Source: Uranotaenia lowii
Lineage: Eukaryota > Arthropoda > Insecta > Diptera > Culicidae
NCBI RefSeq assembly: GCF_029784155.1
Contig: NC_073692.1
Span: 365,037,160-365,101,159, forward strand
DNA: 64,000 nt
Direction of reading: 5' to 3'
Shown here: piece after piece, positions 36,880 through 48,099 of the stretch
How the letters are laid out: each line of letters opens with the position of its first letter
Numbering within the stretch: the stretch's first letter is position 1
The notes under the pieces: generated by a model
Databases searched by the model: none
What the model was told of the DNA's origin: nothing
The model's input: the letters and a program-made list of their open reading frames with translations, nothing else
Position numbers and translations under genes: made by a program

Positions 36880-37740
36880 TGACCGCAAAGGGATGCCACC
36901 AGCCAAGCGAGACACCAGTAGCGAATGGGAATCGTGTGTCTCGTTTCCGCCAACGCATGTGGAATAGGACCCGAAAGAGGAAAAAAGGTTTGCTGGAAAT
37001 CTACATTTTAACAAAGCGGGAAGCGAGTCCAAATCCGCCGTTCTAAATGGCAAAAAAAAAAAAACAAGCGAAATTCATGCGACTGGAGCATGAAAATTGA
37101 AATAATTCATCGCATCTTTATTACCTTTTTCATTTCACGAAGCGCGTATCCCGACAAAAAAATGCTGAAAATAAAAGGTTCCAACAAACCAAACCGGTCT
37201 TCGTCCTCGTTATGTATCACTTCATGGCAGCAGCCGACAGAATAAGGGAAAAGCCCCCGAAGCTATGCAACGAAAACTGAGTGAAACATACACTCCGACT
37301 GTGGGCTGCGCTGCTGGGACATAAAAAGTGAACCTTCCGAAGCCATCGAAAAATCGTTGAGAAATGCCTTCCCGTTTTAGGATCTTTTTATGTTTTTTTT
37401 TCGCTTTTTGTGGAAGGTGGAACGGGAAGTGTGATAAAACCTGCAACTTGGAACTTGCCCCGGAGAGAGCTGATGGTTTTGCGCGGGAAAAGAACCCGGT
37501 AGCTTCCATGCAGATACCAACCTTGCTACATACATATTTCCAGAACCCGGCAAGGCGCATAAAAATCCCTAACAGCCGTAATTTTTCGCCTTCCTGAAGT
37601 GTATTCATCACATAAATCATGGAAATCGCTTCCAGTGGGAAGTGTCTTTTTGTGTGAAGGCCCTTTCTTTCTTTGATTTTTTCTTTCTTCAAATGTGGCA
37701 CCTCGGACGAAAAAAAAATGGAAGCAAATTTCGTTCGGTC
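36880..37740. other. GC-richer island, no gene recognised
   Basis: The longest ORF is 159 codons on the minus strand (37222-37701); its product has no recognisable domain. Overlapping ORFs lie on the other strand. No transposon ends seen. Confidence 0.5.
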
Positions 37741-38375
37741 TCTGCAGAAAAGTAAGGTCTGTTCCTGTTCTTCAGACGCTACTTATTGATCACTTAATAC
37801 CAATAGAAAGGTACCGCATAAGTGGGGCTCGAAAGCTACGATCAGATCCGATTTGAATATCTTTTGGTTTAAATTTGTAGTGACTGAGAGTATGTTGATT
37901 TTTAATATTATCATTGAAATAAGTTGATATGAATATTCAAAAAAGAGCATACTTATCAAACAAAGATTGACAATCAATAGTTCAGTTTATCAGATACTAC
38001 AAAACGTTCGTATGGATTTGTTTTATTAGCTTGATAACACAGCTTAATGGTTCCCAAAAAAAATCTTTAAAAATATATAAAAATGTTTTTTTTAAATTGA
38101 ATTGACATTGATGGAGGCTTGAAATCTGCATTCATCTTAAATACAATCATTTTAGGATGATCGATAGAGTCTTAATATCTTTTCTTAGATTGGACGGCAA
38201 ATCTTGGATCCATAAGTTTTGTCATGCAAAAAAATTTTTACGTATGAAAGCCCTCTTGAAGACACTTTCAGCATGCAAACATTAAATTTTATATTTTAAA
38301 GATGGTAAATTTAGATGTTTTAAACGATAATTAAGTATGGACACAACTTTACCGTTACAGATTTTTCACAACTAT
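37741..38375. other. Unassigned AT-rich stretch
   Basis: I see nothing in it beyond AT-rich DNA and short chance ORFs. Confidence 0.5.
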
Positions 38376-40221
38376 TAGGGTAAATGATCTTGAGCGGAAC
38401 TAGTCGAAATCTGATCTTGAGCGGAACCATTTACTTTTCCTAAGATCTAGGCAATGGTTATTTATGAATCTTATCGAGATGTATAAAAAACACTTTTTCA
38501 AGATCTTTTCATACAATCTTTGTAATTTTTGCTAAAATTTTTGAAATGAAATAATGTTATTAAAAGCTTTAAAAACATACGCTTTTCTGCTGCTATTTTC
38601 ACCAATCTATGCTGACTTTGAACGTCAATTTATGTAACCCTTGGCCGCTATAAACTGATTCTCAATGATTAAAAAGGTAGAAAAATTCTTAAAAATGCAT
38701 TATTCGGGTTTTTGTAACAAGTTTTCCATCAAAATATCAATTAATCGCTTAGTTTTTAAAAGTAAAATATGATCTTGAGCGGAACCATCTTTGATCTTGA
38801 GCGGAACTACTAGCTTCCGAAAAAAACCGCTAGGTGCGCTGCCTTATGCCTTATGTCTCACACGCAGGTTTTACCCCTGAATGTAAGCAACACCCTTTTA
38901 TTTTTCTTATTATATCAGCTTTAGGGACAGAAAAAATATAAAATTAAGTTCGAATAAAACTAAAAATTTATTTGATTGATGGGACACCAAACTGACGTAG
39001 TCAGAAAAAATATTGGTTTTACCAGCTATTTTTATATTAACAAAAACATGCGATTTTCAAGCTACCAAGAAAATGGGGTAAGTTGCAACAAACTCTGTAA
39101 TTAATGAAAAATCGAATGAAAACGTTTCATAATTTATAGTTTTTGATACATTTGTGATGTCATAACCCATAATGCGTCAGTTGCAGTAATTTTTGGTTTT
39201 GTTCAAATTAAATTTTCCATTTTTTCTGTCATAATTTTTTTTTAAAAAAAAGTGTTAATCTGCTGATGTATGCAAGGGTAAAAAATTCTAAAAAATATTC
39301 TTTTAGCTTAAATCAGGAAAATAATTTTTAGGATGGATGAAATTTAAATGTTAACAAAAGCATAATGCAAAACAATCACATCCCAGCATATGGAAACGCG
39401 ATTTCTGAGATTAAGTTCTGATTTGCATTTTGTTGCATTTTGCCCCAGACAGCTAACTGAATTGTAAAAATATTCGTATAAAAAAATTTAGTGATTGTCC
39501 AAAAAATATTCATACACCAACAGTGTTGGTATAGGATACTGAAAGCAATATAAAGTTTGTAGGTGATTTCATTAAACCGATCCGTTATGCTGGGTAAAGT
39601 TTTTTACCACATCGAAAAATGTAAAAATTTGTACATTTGTTGCTCGATTTTTTAAATTTTTTATGACAATCAAAAACTATAAAAAACTCCTTCACGATGT
39701 TCAAAACTATGTCATCATCAATTTATTATCATTCAATGATAACTTTATTACAGTATATTGAAATTAAAATTGAATGAGTGTTGTGGTATACAAATGTTGC
39801 ATCTAACCCTGCTTTTGCATGTTGCCCCGTTTGACGGTATTTTGAGAACAACTTTGGAAGGCTAAGCTTTTGTTATTTACTCAAAAACATCAATTTTTGA
39901 ACTTTAAAATCTTTAAAGATGAAATTTTATTGAAGTTTTCACAGTTATACAAAGATTTGGAATGAAAGCTATAAGAGATGTTGACAGTACAAAATGGTTC
40001 CGCTCAAGATCAGAATTCTTTCTTCAGTAAAACAGCTCTAGAGTGATCAGGGTTTACTCTAAAATATTCTACAAATCATCATTAGAAAGCAGAAACCTAG
40101 ATCTATCCGCTGAACACAAAAAAATTTCGTTCGAGTATGACCCCTATCCATACCGCTTGGTCAACTGTTCCGAGTTGCGTCGAATTGAGCCAATTAGTTC
40201 CGCTCAAGATCATTTACCCTA
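38376..40221. mobile_element. TA-flanked MITE with repeated GATCTTGAGCGGAAC motifs
   Basis: Terminal inverted repeats GGGTAAATGATCTTGAGCGG (38378) and CCGCTCAAGATCATTTACCC (ending 40219) are perfect over 20 bases and flanked by TA (38376-38377, 40220-40221). Length 1842 bp. GATCTTGAGCGGAAC recurs at about 38387, 38410, 38770 and 38793, and its reverse complement at about 39992 and 40198, as expected for transposase-binding repeats. Another unnamed repeat shared with 19575-19740 lies inside at 38868-39430. No transposase. Confidence 0.92.
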
Positions 40222-40800
40222 CTACATGTTATGCACGTTTAAAGACTTCACTTTGCAAAACTTGGTTAAATGGAAGGGATTTTGCTAATGAATACAATAC
40301 TTTAACTTTCGTTTATTAAAGTCACAAAAATGCTACAATTTTTGTTTGAAATCCTTTTATATTTATGTCCATTATTTCCAACTGTTTATAATGATTTAAA
40401 GGAAAAAATTGAATTCGTAAATAAAAGTGTTTAAGTCCTGCGATCCTAACAAACATTATTAATGGATATACAGTGGTAGAAATTCTTTCAACCGCACACA
40501 CATTTTTGAGGTTTATTCTCACCAGAAATTGAAAATCACAACAACACAACTCAATTCTATCCACATTAGCTGCGTTAAGCAAAAAATACGCATTTTTCGG
40601 GAGAAAACTCGTATAACTTCCCTTCATGTTTGTTTAGAAAACATGAAACTTAATGATTAAAAAATAAAACCCTGTTGATAAAAGGATTGATTGAAGTATC
40701 AGTTGTCGAAACTGTGTCAAATATTTTTTTGGCATTAACACAATTGGATTATTCAAGGTTTTTGAGATTTTTTATTCTAGCCGATTAAAAAAATTGTAGT
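40222..40800. other. Unassigned stretch
   Basis: AT-rich; short ORFs without motifs. It may contain decayed upstream parts of the Tc1 relic that follows, but nothing readable. Confidence 0.4.
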
Positions 40801-41100
40801 TCTGTATGGATTGGATTTTTGCGAAAAGGTAACATTCAAATAGTCATTGTTTCGCATGAAATGAATGAAAATTACTTTACTGAAATCCTCAACAGTGTAC
40901 TTATCCCATTTACGGAGGATATTATGGATGTTAACTGTATTTTTCTGCTAAATAATACCATGATTAATGTCCTCAAGAAAATAATGGACAAGAGAAAAAA
41001 TCGTTTTCCGGGAAGAATAGGTTATTATTTAGCTCTCAATCCTTATTTAAATCTCAGGAATATCATTGCTGTGTCCAAACTGATTATTAACACTATTTAG
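40801..41100 (+). pseudogene. Tc1-like transposase relic, C-terminal part
   Basis: The frame 40819-41100 aligns in style to the C-terminal half of Tc1 (DD34E) transposases. YFTEILNSVLIPF matches the Y-x-x-x-L-x-x-x-L-I-P-F block, LLNNTMIN sits where QQDNAxxH is expected, and LNPYLNLRN where SPDLNPIEN is expected. Both catalytic residues in this part are lost (D to N, E to N), and the spacing between them is about one residue too long, so the protein is dead. No inverted repeats were identified around it. A long-decayed insertion is the best explanation; a chance ORF is the alternative. Confidence 0.5.
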
Positions 41101-42499
41101 AGAACAGGTAATTATCGAGAAAATTCATCCTACTCACTACACGCTAAGAAAATTGTACAGATGGGTACCGTAAAAAGAACATACTTTGAACGTCGGCAAC
41201 ACTACATAGAAGTGAGTTTTAAAAATTACATACTTAATCAGTTCTTTTTGTTCTACAAAAACCTCTCAGTTGAAAGAACTGCAATTCCAGTAAATTTGTA
41301 GTTGATGGCGTGTTGCTTCTCACTCGAACACCAGAGAGTCAGTCTGTGATTTGCATCCAACTGGCGCACAGAAAACAAATTTTGCAAAACTGTGCGTTAA
41401 GTTTTTAGCGAAATTTATGTTTTCTCTTCGGTAAGATTTAGAACATTTATTTCTGCTGTATATAGTTTTCCAATTCATCTCCGTAAATTGAGGATTGTTG
41501 TTGATTTCCTCTGAGTTCAGAAGTGACATGAAACGCCATCATCAGAAGATAACACTATCTGATTCGAAAGCTCATTTAGAAATGAGACAATTAGGAATGC
41601 TTGTATCAAAAAAATAATTTGTTTTGATCAAAATTCTTTCTTTGAAGAAAATAAAGGTAATTTTATGATAATTTATGAAAAAATTAAAAAAAAATCTGTT
41701 GATTTTGTAAGAAATATTTTTGATTTATTCTTGGTATCTCCCATCGGCCGGCCCACACTTATTTCAGTTATGATACTGTTCAATTTTTCCCCCTCTTCCT
41801 CGTAAAATTTGTTCTTTTGGGTGACTGTAACCATTTACTTCAATTTTTTCTACTTTGTGGCCCAATATTTCTTTTTTTTAAACAAACGAAACTGAGGGCA
41901 ATTTGATGGATTCAGCTGTTTTGAAACCAACAATACTTGAATATTTTTGTGTCACTGATTAAAGTATTTACTGGAATGTCTGCTGGCCAAAAACGAAAAA
42001 AACGAAGTTAAACCATCATGAGATTGATTTTCAAGTATAATTGGTTAATTTGGATCGTAAGATGCGAAAAGTACATGGAAGAGTACTCTTCTAAGGTTTT
42101 AAAAACAGCGAAAACCACAGTTTTTGTTTTGAACATTGTTTTTTTCACAGGAGTAGAAGCTTGGCTAATCATTATCATTCACTAAACAACCAGAAGATAC
42201 AAACTTTTTCTGCAAGGGACCTTGCCACGAGCAGAAATGATATAGGATTCAACCACTGGAATTAGTTTGAAAAAGGGTTTTTCATAAGTTTTGTCGTCCA
42301 TCCGAAATCACTTGTTTCATTGCCTCGGTACCGACTTTACAACTTACGAGCTCTGAAACTAGCAAAAAGGTGATGTTTGAGGTTAGGTTTGGTAAGGTTT
42401 TAAAAATCACAGCTAGGCAACACATTTTGCTTACCAGAGAGAAATTTTCGGGACATTCAATCGATCTACACTTAGTTTTTTTTTCTAATTCAAATTTGA
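41101..42499. other. Unassigned stretch
   Basis: No ORF above 91 codons and no recognised motif or terminal repeats. Confidence 0.5.
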
Positions 42500-42780
42500 A
42501 AATTCTGGTATGAGCCTTGACTTTCCTTTCGATTTTGCATTTAAAATACCTGAACACCCCTCATTTTGAAGGTGTGTGTGTAAAATATTGCTCATATTTT
42601 GATTTTAAAATTCACTCTTCAGTTGTCAAAATGCCGTCCAAGAAAGAAGAGCAGCGCATCGCGAAAAATATATTGCGTTTAAATACTCGAAATATAGTGC
42701 AAAATAAATTAAGGATTTGGAAGAATCAGAGAAAACGCAGTTTGACAAAAAGTAAAATAAACATCTACCTTTGAAAAGTT
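42500..42780 (+). pseudogene. DD37E Tc1/mariner (ITmD37E-type) 5' fragment
   Basis: The untranslated leader (ACCTGAACACCCCTCATTTT, then CTTCAGTTGTCAAA) and the transposase start MPSKKEEQRI at 42631 match the copies at 49801-51602 and 56521-57805. After about 15 residues the reading frame no longer follows the family, and the copy ends near 42780, just before another MITE (42796-43189). Only the DNA-binding N-terminus start is present, with no catalytic domain. Confidence 0.8.
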
Positions 42781-42792
42781 GTCGAAACTCTA

Positions 42793-43192
42793 TTAGGCCG
42801 GAACAAATTTCCAATCCTTCTTTTGTCACTCGGAGTTGGAACACCGCGAAGGGGGGGACAATAAAAAATTATGCGAAAAACTAATCAAGTGGAATACATT
42901 TCACGGAAACTTGTATGCAACGAAATTGCATACTATATTGTTGCACAAAACCTATAAATCAAGTATTTTTTTATCGAATAATTTAATCAAATCAAGTAAA
43001 CAAAAGCTGTAATATCTTCCATCTTCTTAGATTTGTTTTTTTGTCTTGTCATCTTGAAGATATTGGAATTTTTTCAAATCGAAATTTACATAAATTACTT
43101 TAAACTTTATTTATTTCCCCCTTCAGGTTTTTTGGAAATTTCGAAGGGGGAGGGGGTGACAAAAGAAGAAATTGATATTTGTTCCGGCCTTA
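42793..43192. mobile_element. GGCCGGAACAAAT MITE with TTA target duplication, complete copy
   Basis: The element (42796-43189, 394 bp) has ends GGCCGGAACAAATTT and ATATTTGTTCCGGCC and is flanked by TTA on both sides. Inside are paired GACAAAAGAAG / CTTCTTTTGTC subterminal words and short G runs. Partial copies lie at 10815-11176 and 55902-55965. No coding capacity. Confidence 0.88.
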
Positions 43193-43550
43193 TTCGTATT
43201 TAAAGAATCTATTGATGCCAAAATGAATAAATATACGTCAAACTTCTAATTGACTGTTAAAAATTTTTCGCCAGTACCTGAAACAGTTTTGATGATTGAT
43301 CGATTCAAAAGAACGTGTTTACACCTTTTTTTTATCTTTATTCTGTAACCATTTTCTTGGAAAAAAAAAATAAAAAAAATATTCACATATACATCATACA
43401 AATTTAAACATTAGCTTCCTGGACACATTGTGAATTTTTTTTAGCAATTGATAACTGATGTACAGTTTTTCTTGCTGAAGCCTTTATTTTGACTTTTTCT
43501 TTGACCATGAATAATATGAAGCATGATTGTAGCAAAATATTGTCTGACTA
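43193..43550. other. Unassigned AT-rich stretch
   Basis: Nothing recognised. Confidence 0.5.
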
Positions 43551-45080
43551 CAGGGCCGTAGGAAGAACCGGCTCATAATGGGGGGTTATGATGACAATAT
43601 TTTTTCTATAACATTTGTTCTTGAACAATGCATACATGAAGAATAGAAAAAATGAAGGTTTTTGTATAATTATTCAGGTTTGAGTCATTTCACATTAATA
43701 GTAAGGTATTTATTTTAATTTCGAATTTTCGAAAACAAATCCTAGAAGAAGACAATTTTTTTTCAAAAAGTTAAAAAAATAAATCATGGATTTGAAGATT
43801 TCATTTTAAAGAAAAACGTTTTTTGCTAAGACTAAGAAAGTTGTAAGCTAGTTCTTTTTAATCACACAAGCATGACCATTTGAAAAATTAGTTAAAAATT
43901 TCTAAATATTTAAGAATAAATGTAAGCGATTAGGTTTGCGGTTCAAATCAATAAATCTGATTCTTGAAAACCCGATAAAAATTTAAAAAAAAATGTTTGA
44001 AGCTTTGTTTAGAAAGAATCTGCAATATAAATAATGTTAAACAAAAAACCAGCAAAAATGTTTTCAGTTGAATTTAAAAAAAAGCGAGTTTTCTCTTAAA
44101 TCATTTTTTTTTATATCTGCGATTTCTTCTGGTTTGTGTTCCAAACTTACTGTGATAGAATATACAATATTAATTTGGAATCCAGATTCAAAATTAAGAA
44201 ACTGCGATTGCCCTTAATTTAAATCTTCAATAAAATTCTCACATTGACATTTTAAAACTGAGTTCGAAATTTGAATTCTGAATTTGAAAACGATTTTGTT
44301 TTCAGGTATTTATTTGAAATTCAACTTGTGAATCTGAAGGAAAATTGCAAATTATAAGACTGTTTCAGATTTTTCAGTTCTGGATCACCATGAAACTTTC
44401 TTTAGATCCAATTCTGCATCAGAATTAAATGTCAAAATTTCAAAACTTAAAAATGAATAATAATTTTTAATATTTTTATTTCATATTCCGAAAGGATGAG
44501 TTTCGAACAAAAAAGATTAAAATCTAAACTGAAGTTCAGTACCAATAAACTGGATACAGAATCCGAATTCTCATCACTGACATCGAGTTTTAAAGATCAT
44601 AAGCTAATTTAAAATCACATTATCCGGAATTATTCTAGCCTAAGACTTTCAGCTATTTTTCCCCAAGTATACGTGTCGTGCAAATCCGGGATATTTTCCC
44701 AAACATCCGCCAATATCAAAATTAATGAACTAAAATCATGAAGAAAATCATATGACTTTTGTTTATCAAAATACATCAGTCAATTTTGAATCATATTTTA
44801 AGCTTTAAAAAAAATATGCACAATTATTTTGATAAAACTTATTCTTAAAATTTAGGCGCAAAATACAGTTGCGTTCAAAAAAGAATGAAATCGCGTGTAG
44901 CTGCGCTCCCACTTTCAACTTTGACAAGCTGTCATTTCTCTATCGGTTGATATTTTTTCATGAAAAGTTCACACAAGCTAATTTAATTATTCAACTAACA
45001 CTCTACGAAATTTAAAGTCTTTACAATGACGGAAAACAAAGATACAACTATTTCCATAAAAAAGGGAAATTTGGAGTTGC

Positions 45081-45404
45081 TTAACTTAATTTTCTGTATC
45101 TTCGACAATTTTCATTGAAAAATCTTGAAATTTGGTCCAAAGATGTAGAAATGTTTGATCTAATACCAGGCCAAGTTTCGTCAATATCGATGAACGTGAT
45201 CAAAAATGGTGCCGTGTAGAAAATCAGGTTCATTATCGCCCAGCAGACGATTTCATTCTTTTTTGGACGGATGTTTGTAAGGAAAACATCGTAATTCATG
45301 TATTCTTGGTTTTTTCTTTCACAAAACCAAATTTTATTACAAAGAATGTTGTAAATTGATAAAAACTTTATTCCTGCTTTGTTTATAAATAGAAATTGTT
45401 CCAT
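45081..45404 (-). pseudogene. Coding-like stretch in left arm of foldback element (107 codons)
   Basis: Open on the minus strand, starting MEQFLFINKAG and containing TNIRPKKNEIV, FYTAPFLIT, DETWPGIRSN and SRFFNENCRRYRKLS. Its twin in the right arm (plus strand 45631-45909) reads TNIRPKKNEIV, FYSAPFLIT, DETWPVIRSN and SRFFNENCRRYSKFS. I do not recognise the family. Differences between the arms are mostly conservative substitutions, but the right arm has a stop upstream of the shared part. It could be a captured host exon, an old element-encoded protein fragment, or open by chance. Confidence 0.35.
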
Positions 45405-45630
45405 CAGAGCTGGTATCGAAACACAAGAGCGAATAGAATACTCGATTTAATTGTGTATCAAATTTGTTTATCGGAATAATTAGCAAGTCATTTCTTAATC
45501 TCTGTTTTACTTATTTTGAACTCTGTTGAAACATTTTCTCTTCCGAAACAAAGCACGAATGAAGTTTTTATCAATTAACAACATTCTTTGTGATAAATTT
45601 TGATTTTGTGAAAGAAAAAACCAAGAATAC

Positions 45631-45909
45631 ATGGATTACAATCTTTTCCATACAAACATCCGTCCAAAAAAGAATGAAATCGTCAGCTGGGCGTTAATGA
45701 ACCTGATTTTCTACTCGGCACCATTTTTGATCACGCTTGTCGATGTTGACGAAACTTGGCCTGTTATTAGATCAAACATTTTTACATCTTTGGACCAAAT
45801 TTCAAGATTTTTCAATGAAAATTGTCGAAGATACAGCAAGTTTAGTGAAGCAACTCCAAATTTCCCTTTTTTACGGAAAGAGCTCTATATTTGTTTCCCG
45901 TCATTGTAA
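45631..45909 (+). pseudogene. Coding-like stretch in right arm of foldback element (92 codons)
   Basis: Inverted twin of 45081-45404, starting MDYNLFHTNIRPKKNEIV. The upstream part homologous to the first 40 codons of the left-arm frame can still be read at 45560-45630 but is broken by a stop. Family unknown. A transcript crossing both arms would fold into a long duplex. Confidence 0.35.
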
Positions 45910-46489
45910 AGACTTCAAGTTTCGTAGAGTGTTAGTTGAATGATTTAACTAGCTTGTGTGAACTTTTCATGAAAAAATATCAACCGAGAAAGAAATGACA
46001 GCTTGTCAAAGTTGGAAGTGGGTACGTAGCCTCTCGCGATTTCATTCTTTTTTGAACGCAACTGTAAATAATTTAAATGTTTCAATTTAATTTTTTGTTT
46101 AATTTTGCCAATACAGTGCTAAAATTTGGTCAAAATCTGAGTGATTTGGCAAGCTTAGTCGAATCTTATTGGTTTCCTTTCAACGAGTTAGAGTTAGTTT
46201 TTTAAAAAACTGTAGTAGAATTATTGACCTGGGATAAAAGTTTAAGGTTCTGAGTCAAGATTGTTTTCTCGTTGTTTTTCTGGTCGTTCATCAAAATTTG
46301 ATTTGAAATTTTTAGTTTAAAAAGAACATTCTGCTTGGCATTTTAAGACCCTCATGGGGGGGGGGGGGGAGAAAAAAGTCTTCTGTATATTTTTTTCGGA
46401 ACTCATTCATAAATTTTTTTAGCGACTATTTTGTTCACTTTTAGTGGGATGATTCTCAACCTTCAGTCATATGTTTTTTGTAAAATGAC

Positions 46490-46548
46490 TTTATTTTAAA
46501 GTATCCAACGTTTCGATCCTAATTGGATCTTCATCAGGGACTTAAAAA
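46490..46548 (-). ncRNA. Hammerhead ribozyme-like core (Penelope-associated)
   Basis: On the minus strand: CCCTGATGA, then AGATCC, loop AATTA, GGATC, then GAAACGTTGG. This is the conserved CUGAUGA ... GAAAC order of the hammerhead core with a 5-bp stem II. Hammerhead motifs are known in the terminal repeats of Penelope-like retroelements, where they self-cleave the RNA. Stems I and III were not resolved with confidence. Confidence 0.6.
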
Positions 46549-46949
46549 AATATCAAAATTACGTTTACGTCTACTGAATCTTATTGATTCTTACCAAAAC
46601 AGTAGTCCGTTTTCTGTTTCAAACTATTGTTAAATGGTGTGAATTGTTTGTGTAACTAAAAACTTTATGTGTGACTTACAGTTTAAAATTCTTTTTCTGG
46701 GCCATTGTTGATTTTTTGTTACACTTTTTTTAAACAAAACACTTTTCATGAAAGTTGTCACATAAAATCTACAAATTCGTCTATTAATATTTTAAATGAC
46801 ACAGACATGATGCACATTTCATACAACAACATTATTCAGTGTCTCGAAAAAATAAGAGAAAAGAAACCAAAACAAAAAACACAAACCTACACTCTATGAG
46901 AACAAAAATTAAAAGTTACACAAAAAATCCAACACAAACTTAATTTTGT

Positions 46950-46998
46950 AATAAATTTGAGTCCCTGATGAAGACCCAATAAGGATCAAAACGTTGAA
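46950..46998 (+). ncRNA. Mutated hammerhead-like core (Penelope-associated)
   Basis: Inverted counterpart of 46490-46548: CCCTGATGAAGACCC, loop AATAA, GGATC, AAAACGTTG. The stem II pair GATCC/GGATC is broken (GACCC), and the essential GAAAC has become AAAAC, so cleavage would be expected to be lost. Confidence 0.5.
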
Positions 46999-47066
46999 TA
47001 TGTTAAAGTAAAGTTGTTTTTACTAAAGTACTTGAGACTGAAAGCTGAGAATCATCCCACTTAAAA

Positions 47067-47735
47067 AAAATCCATTTTGTAGAATAAATTGATTTCAGAA
47101 GTTAATCCCTGAATTTTGATGAAAAAATGTGTTAAGGTATTAAGATGAATTCTTTAAAAAAAATTTCTATAATAGAGGCAAAAAAGTCTTTTCATATTAC
47201 AATGGGATCTAAAAGGCATTTAAAAAGGAAAAGAGTGTTTTATATTTTGTCGATTCACGAAAACAATTAAGCTAACTATAAACCTGATTATCTAAATACT
47301 GATCAGAAATTGCTTTGTGAAAATCACGATTTCGATTTGTTTTAATTTGTAAAATAAACTTTCAATTGAAATAGGAGGCTATTCTTTTTCCAGGTAATAG
47401 TTAAAATTATTTTAATGTTCTGTTAAAACTTCTCAATTCAGACAAGGTTACATTTTTTGATTCAAAACCTATTAAGTTTAAAATCAAACGCCAAAACCAC
47501 AAGATAACGATCTTATTCTAAATTCTACTTCAGACTTTTTATGATTTTTTTTATAAGTTTCTTGTGATAGTGCTTACAATTTGTTTTTTTTTTCCTCAAT
47601 CTGAATTGTTAATCAAAATCATGATTTTTTTCAATTCTGAATTTTTATACCAGTGCTAATTGCGAGTTTCAATTTTAAGTTTTTAAACTGAAATGGAATG
47701 TTTAATCAAATAAATGTGCACAATGGTCCAAGGAT
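47067..47735. other. Unassigned AT-rich stretch
   Basis: No ORF or repeat noticed. Confidence 0.5.
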
Positions 47736-48099
47736 AAGGTTGCCAGAATTTTTTCAACATATATCCGGGCCAAACAAATCCTTGCATTTTTATATAAAAA
47801 CCTCGATTAATCCGGGCATTTGGTTTCGAAATGGACGACCAAAAATCCGAGCAACACAGGAATAACTCAACATTAAAAAAAAATTTTTTTCGACAAAACT
47901 CATCGACAGATTTTAAATTAAATTTTAGGGCTCAAAATAAAAGAAAATACTTTTCATGGTTATTTTGGTAAAATAACTCAAAAAATTTCGTTTCAGAGGC
48001 ATAAACAAAAAAAAACGTAGTTTTTTTAGTTCAATTTGCCGTATAAAGTGATAAAATATCTGGACAAACCCGGATAAAACCGGCCAATCTGGCAACCTT
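47736..48099 (-). mobile_element. Short TIR element, GGTTGCCAG family, copy 3
   Basis: Ends AAGGTTGCCAGAATTTTTTC and CAATCTGGCAACCTT form inverted repeats. Read on the minus strand it follows copies 1 and 2 (CCGGTTTTATCCGGG near the start, CCGGATATATGTTGAAAAAA near the end) but is about 80 bp shorter. Confidence 0.8.

Larger units (their letters stand above)
44874..46066. mobile_element. Foldback element, 1189 bp, with about 540-bp arms and TA target duplication
   Basis: The left arm runs 44876-45413 and the right arm about 45520-46064; they are inverted copies of each other at high identity. Ends are CAGTTGCGTTCAAAAAAGAA and its inverse, flanked by TA (44874-44875, 46065-46066). TA and the CAGTT start fit a Tc1/mariner-mobilised element. 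Each arm also holds an inner, inverted copy of the terminal words CAAAAAAGAATGAAATCG (about 45247-45265 and 45666-45684), so each arm is itself bounded by inverted repeats. Coding-like stretches in the arms are listed separately. Confidence 0.92.
43551..46372. mobile_element. hAT-type element with GGCCGTAGGAA terminus, copy 2, interrupted
   Basis: Starts CAGGGCCGTAGGAAGAACCG and shares ACTGGATACAGAATCCGA (44551-44568) with 16865-16882 in copy 1, and ACCCTCATGGGGGGGG near 46350 with the right subterminus of copy 1. The last bases of the right end are missing, so no target duplication is seen. A foldback element (44876-46064) is inserted in it. Confidence 0.75.
46442..47066. mobile_element. Penelope-like element ends in inverted orientation
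   Basis: Two copies of the same terminal segment face each other: minus strand 46442-46548 and plus strand about 46945-47066. Shared words include GAGAATCATCCCACT, TCCCTGATGAAGA and AACGTTG. Between them lies AT-rich DNA and a 64-codon ORF (46705-46899) with a basic KKPKQKTQ tail, possibly the end of the element's coding region. Inverted terminal copies are typical of Penelope-like elements; the hammerhead cores below support the class. Confidence 0.65.

Noticed and set aside
37222..37701. 159-codon minus-strand ORF as a gene
   Set aside because: No domain or motif; lies in a GC-richer island where long ORFs are expected by chance on both strands.
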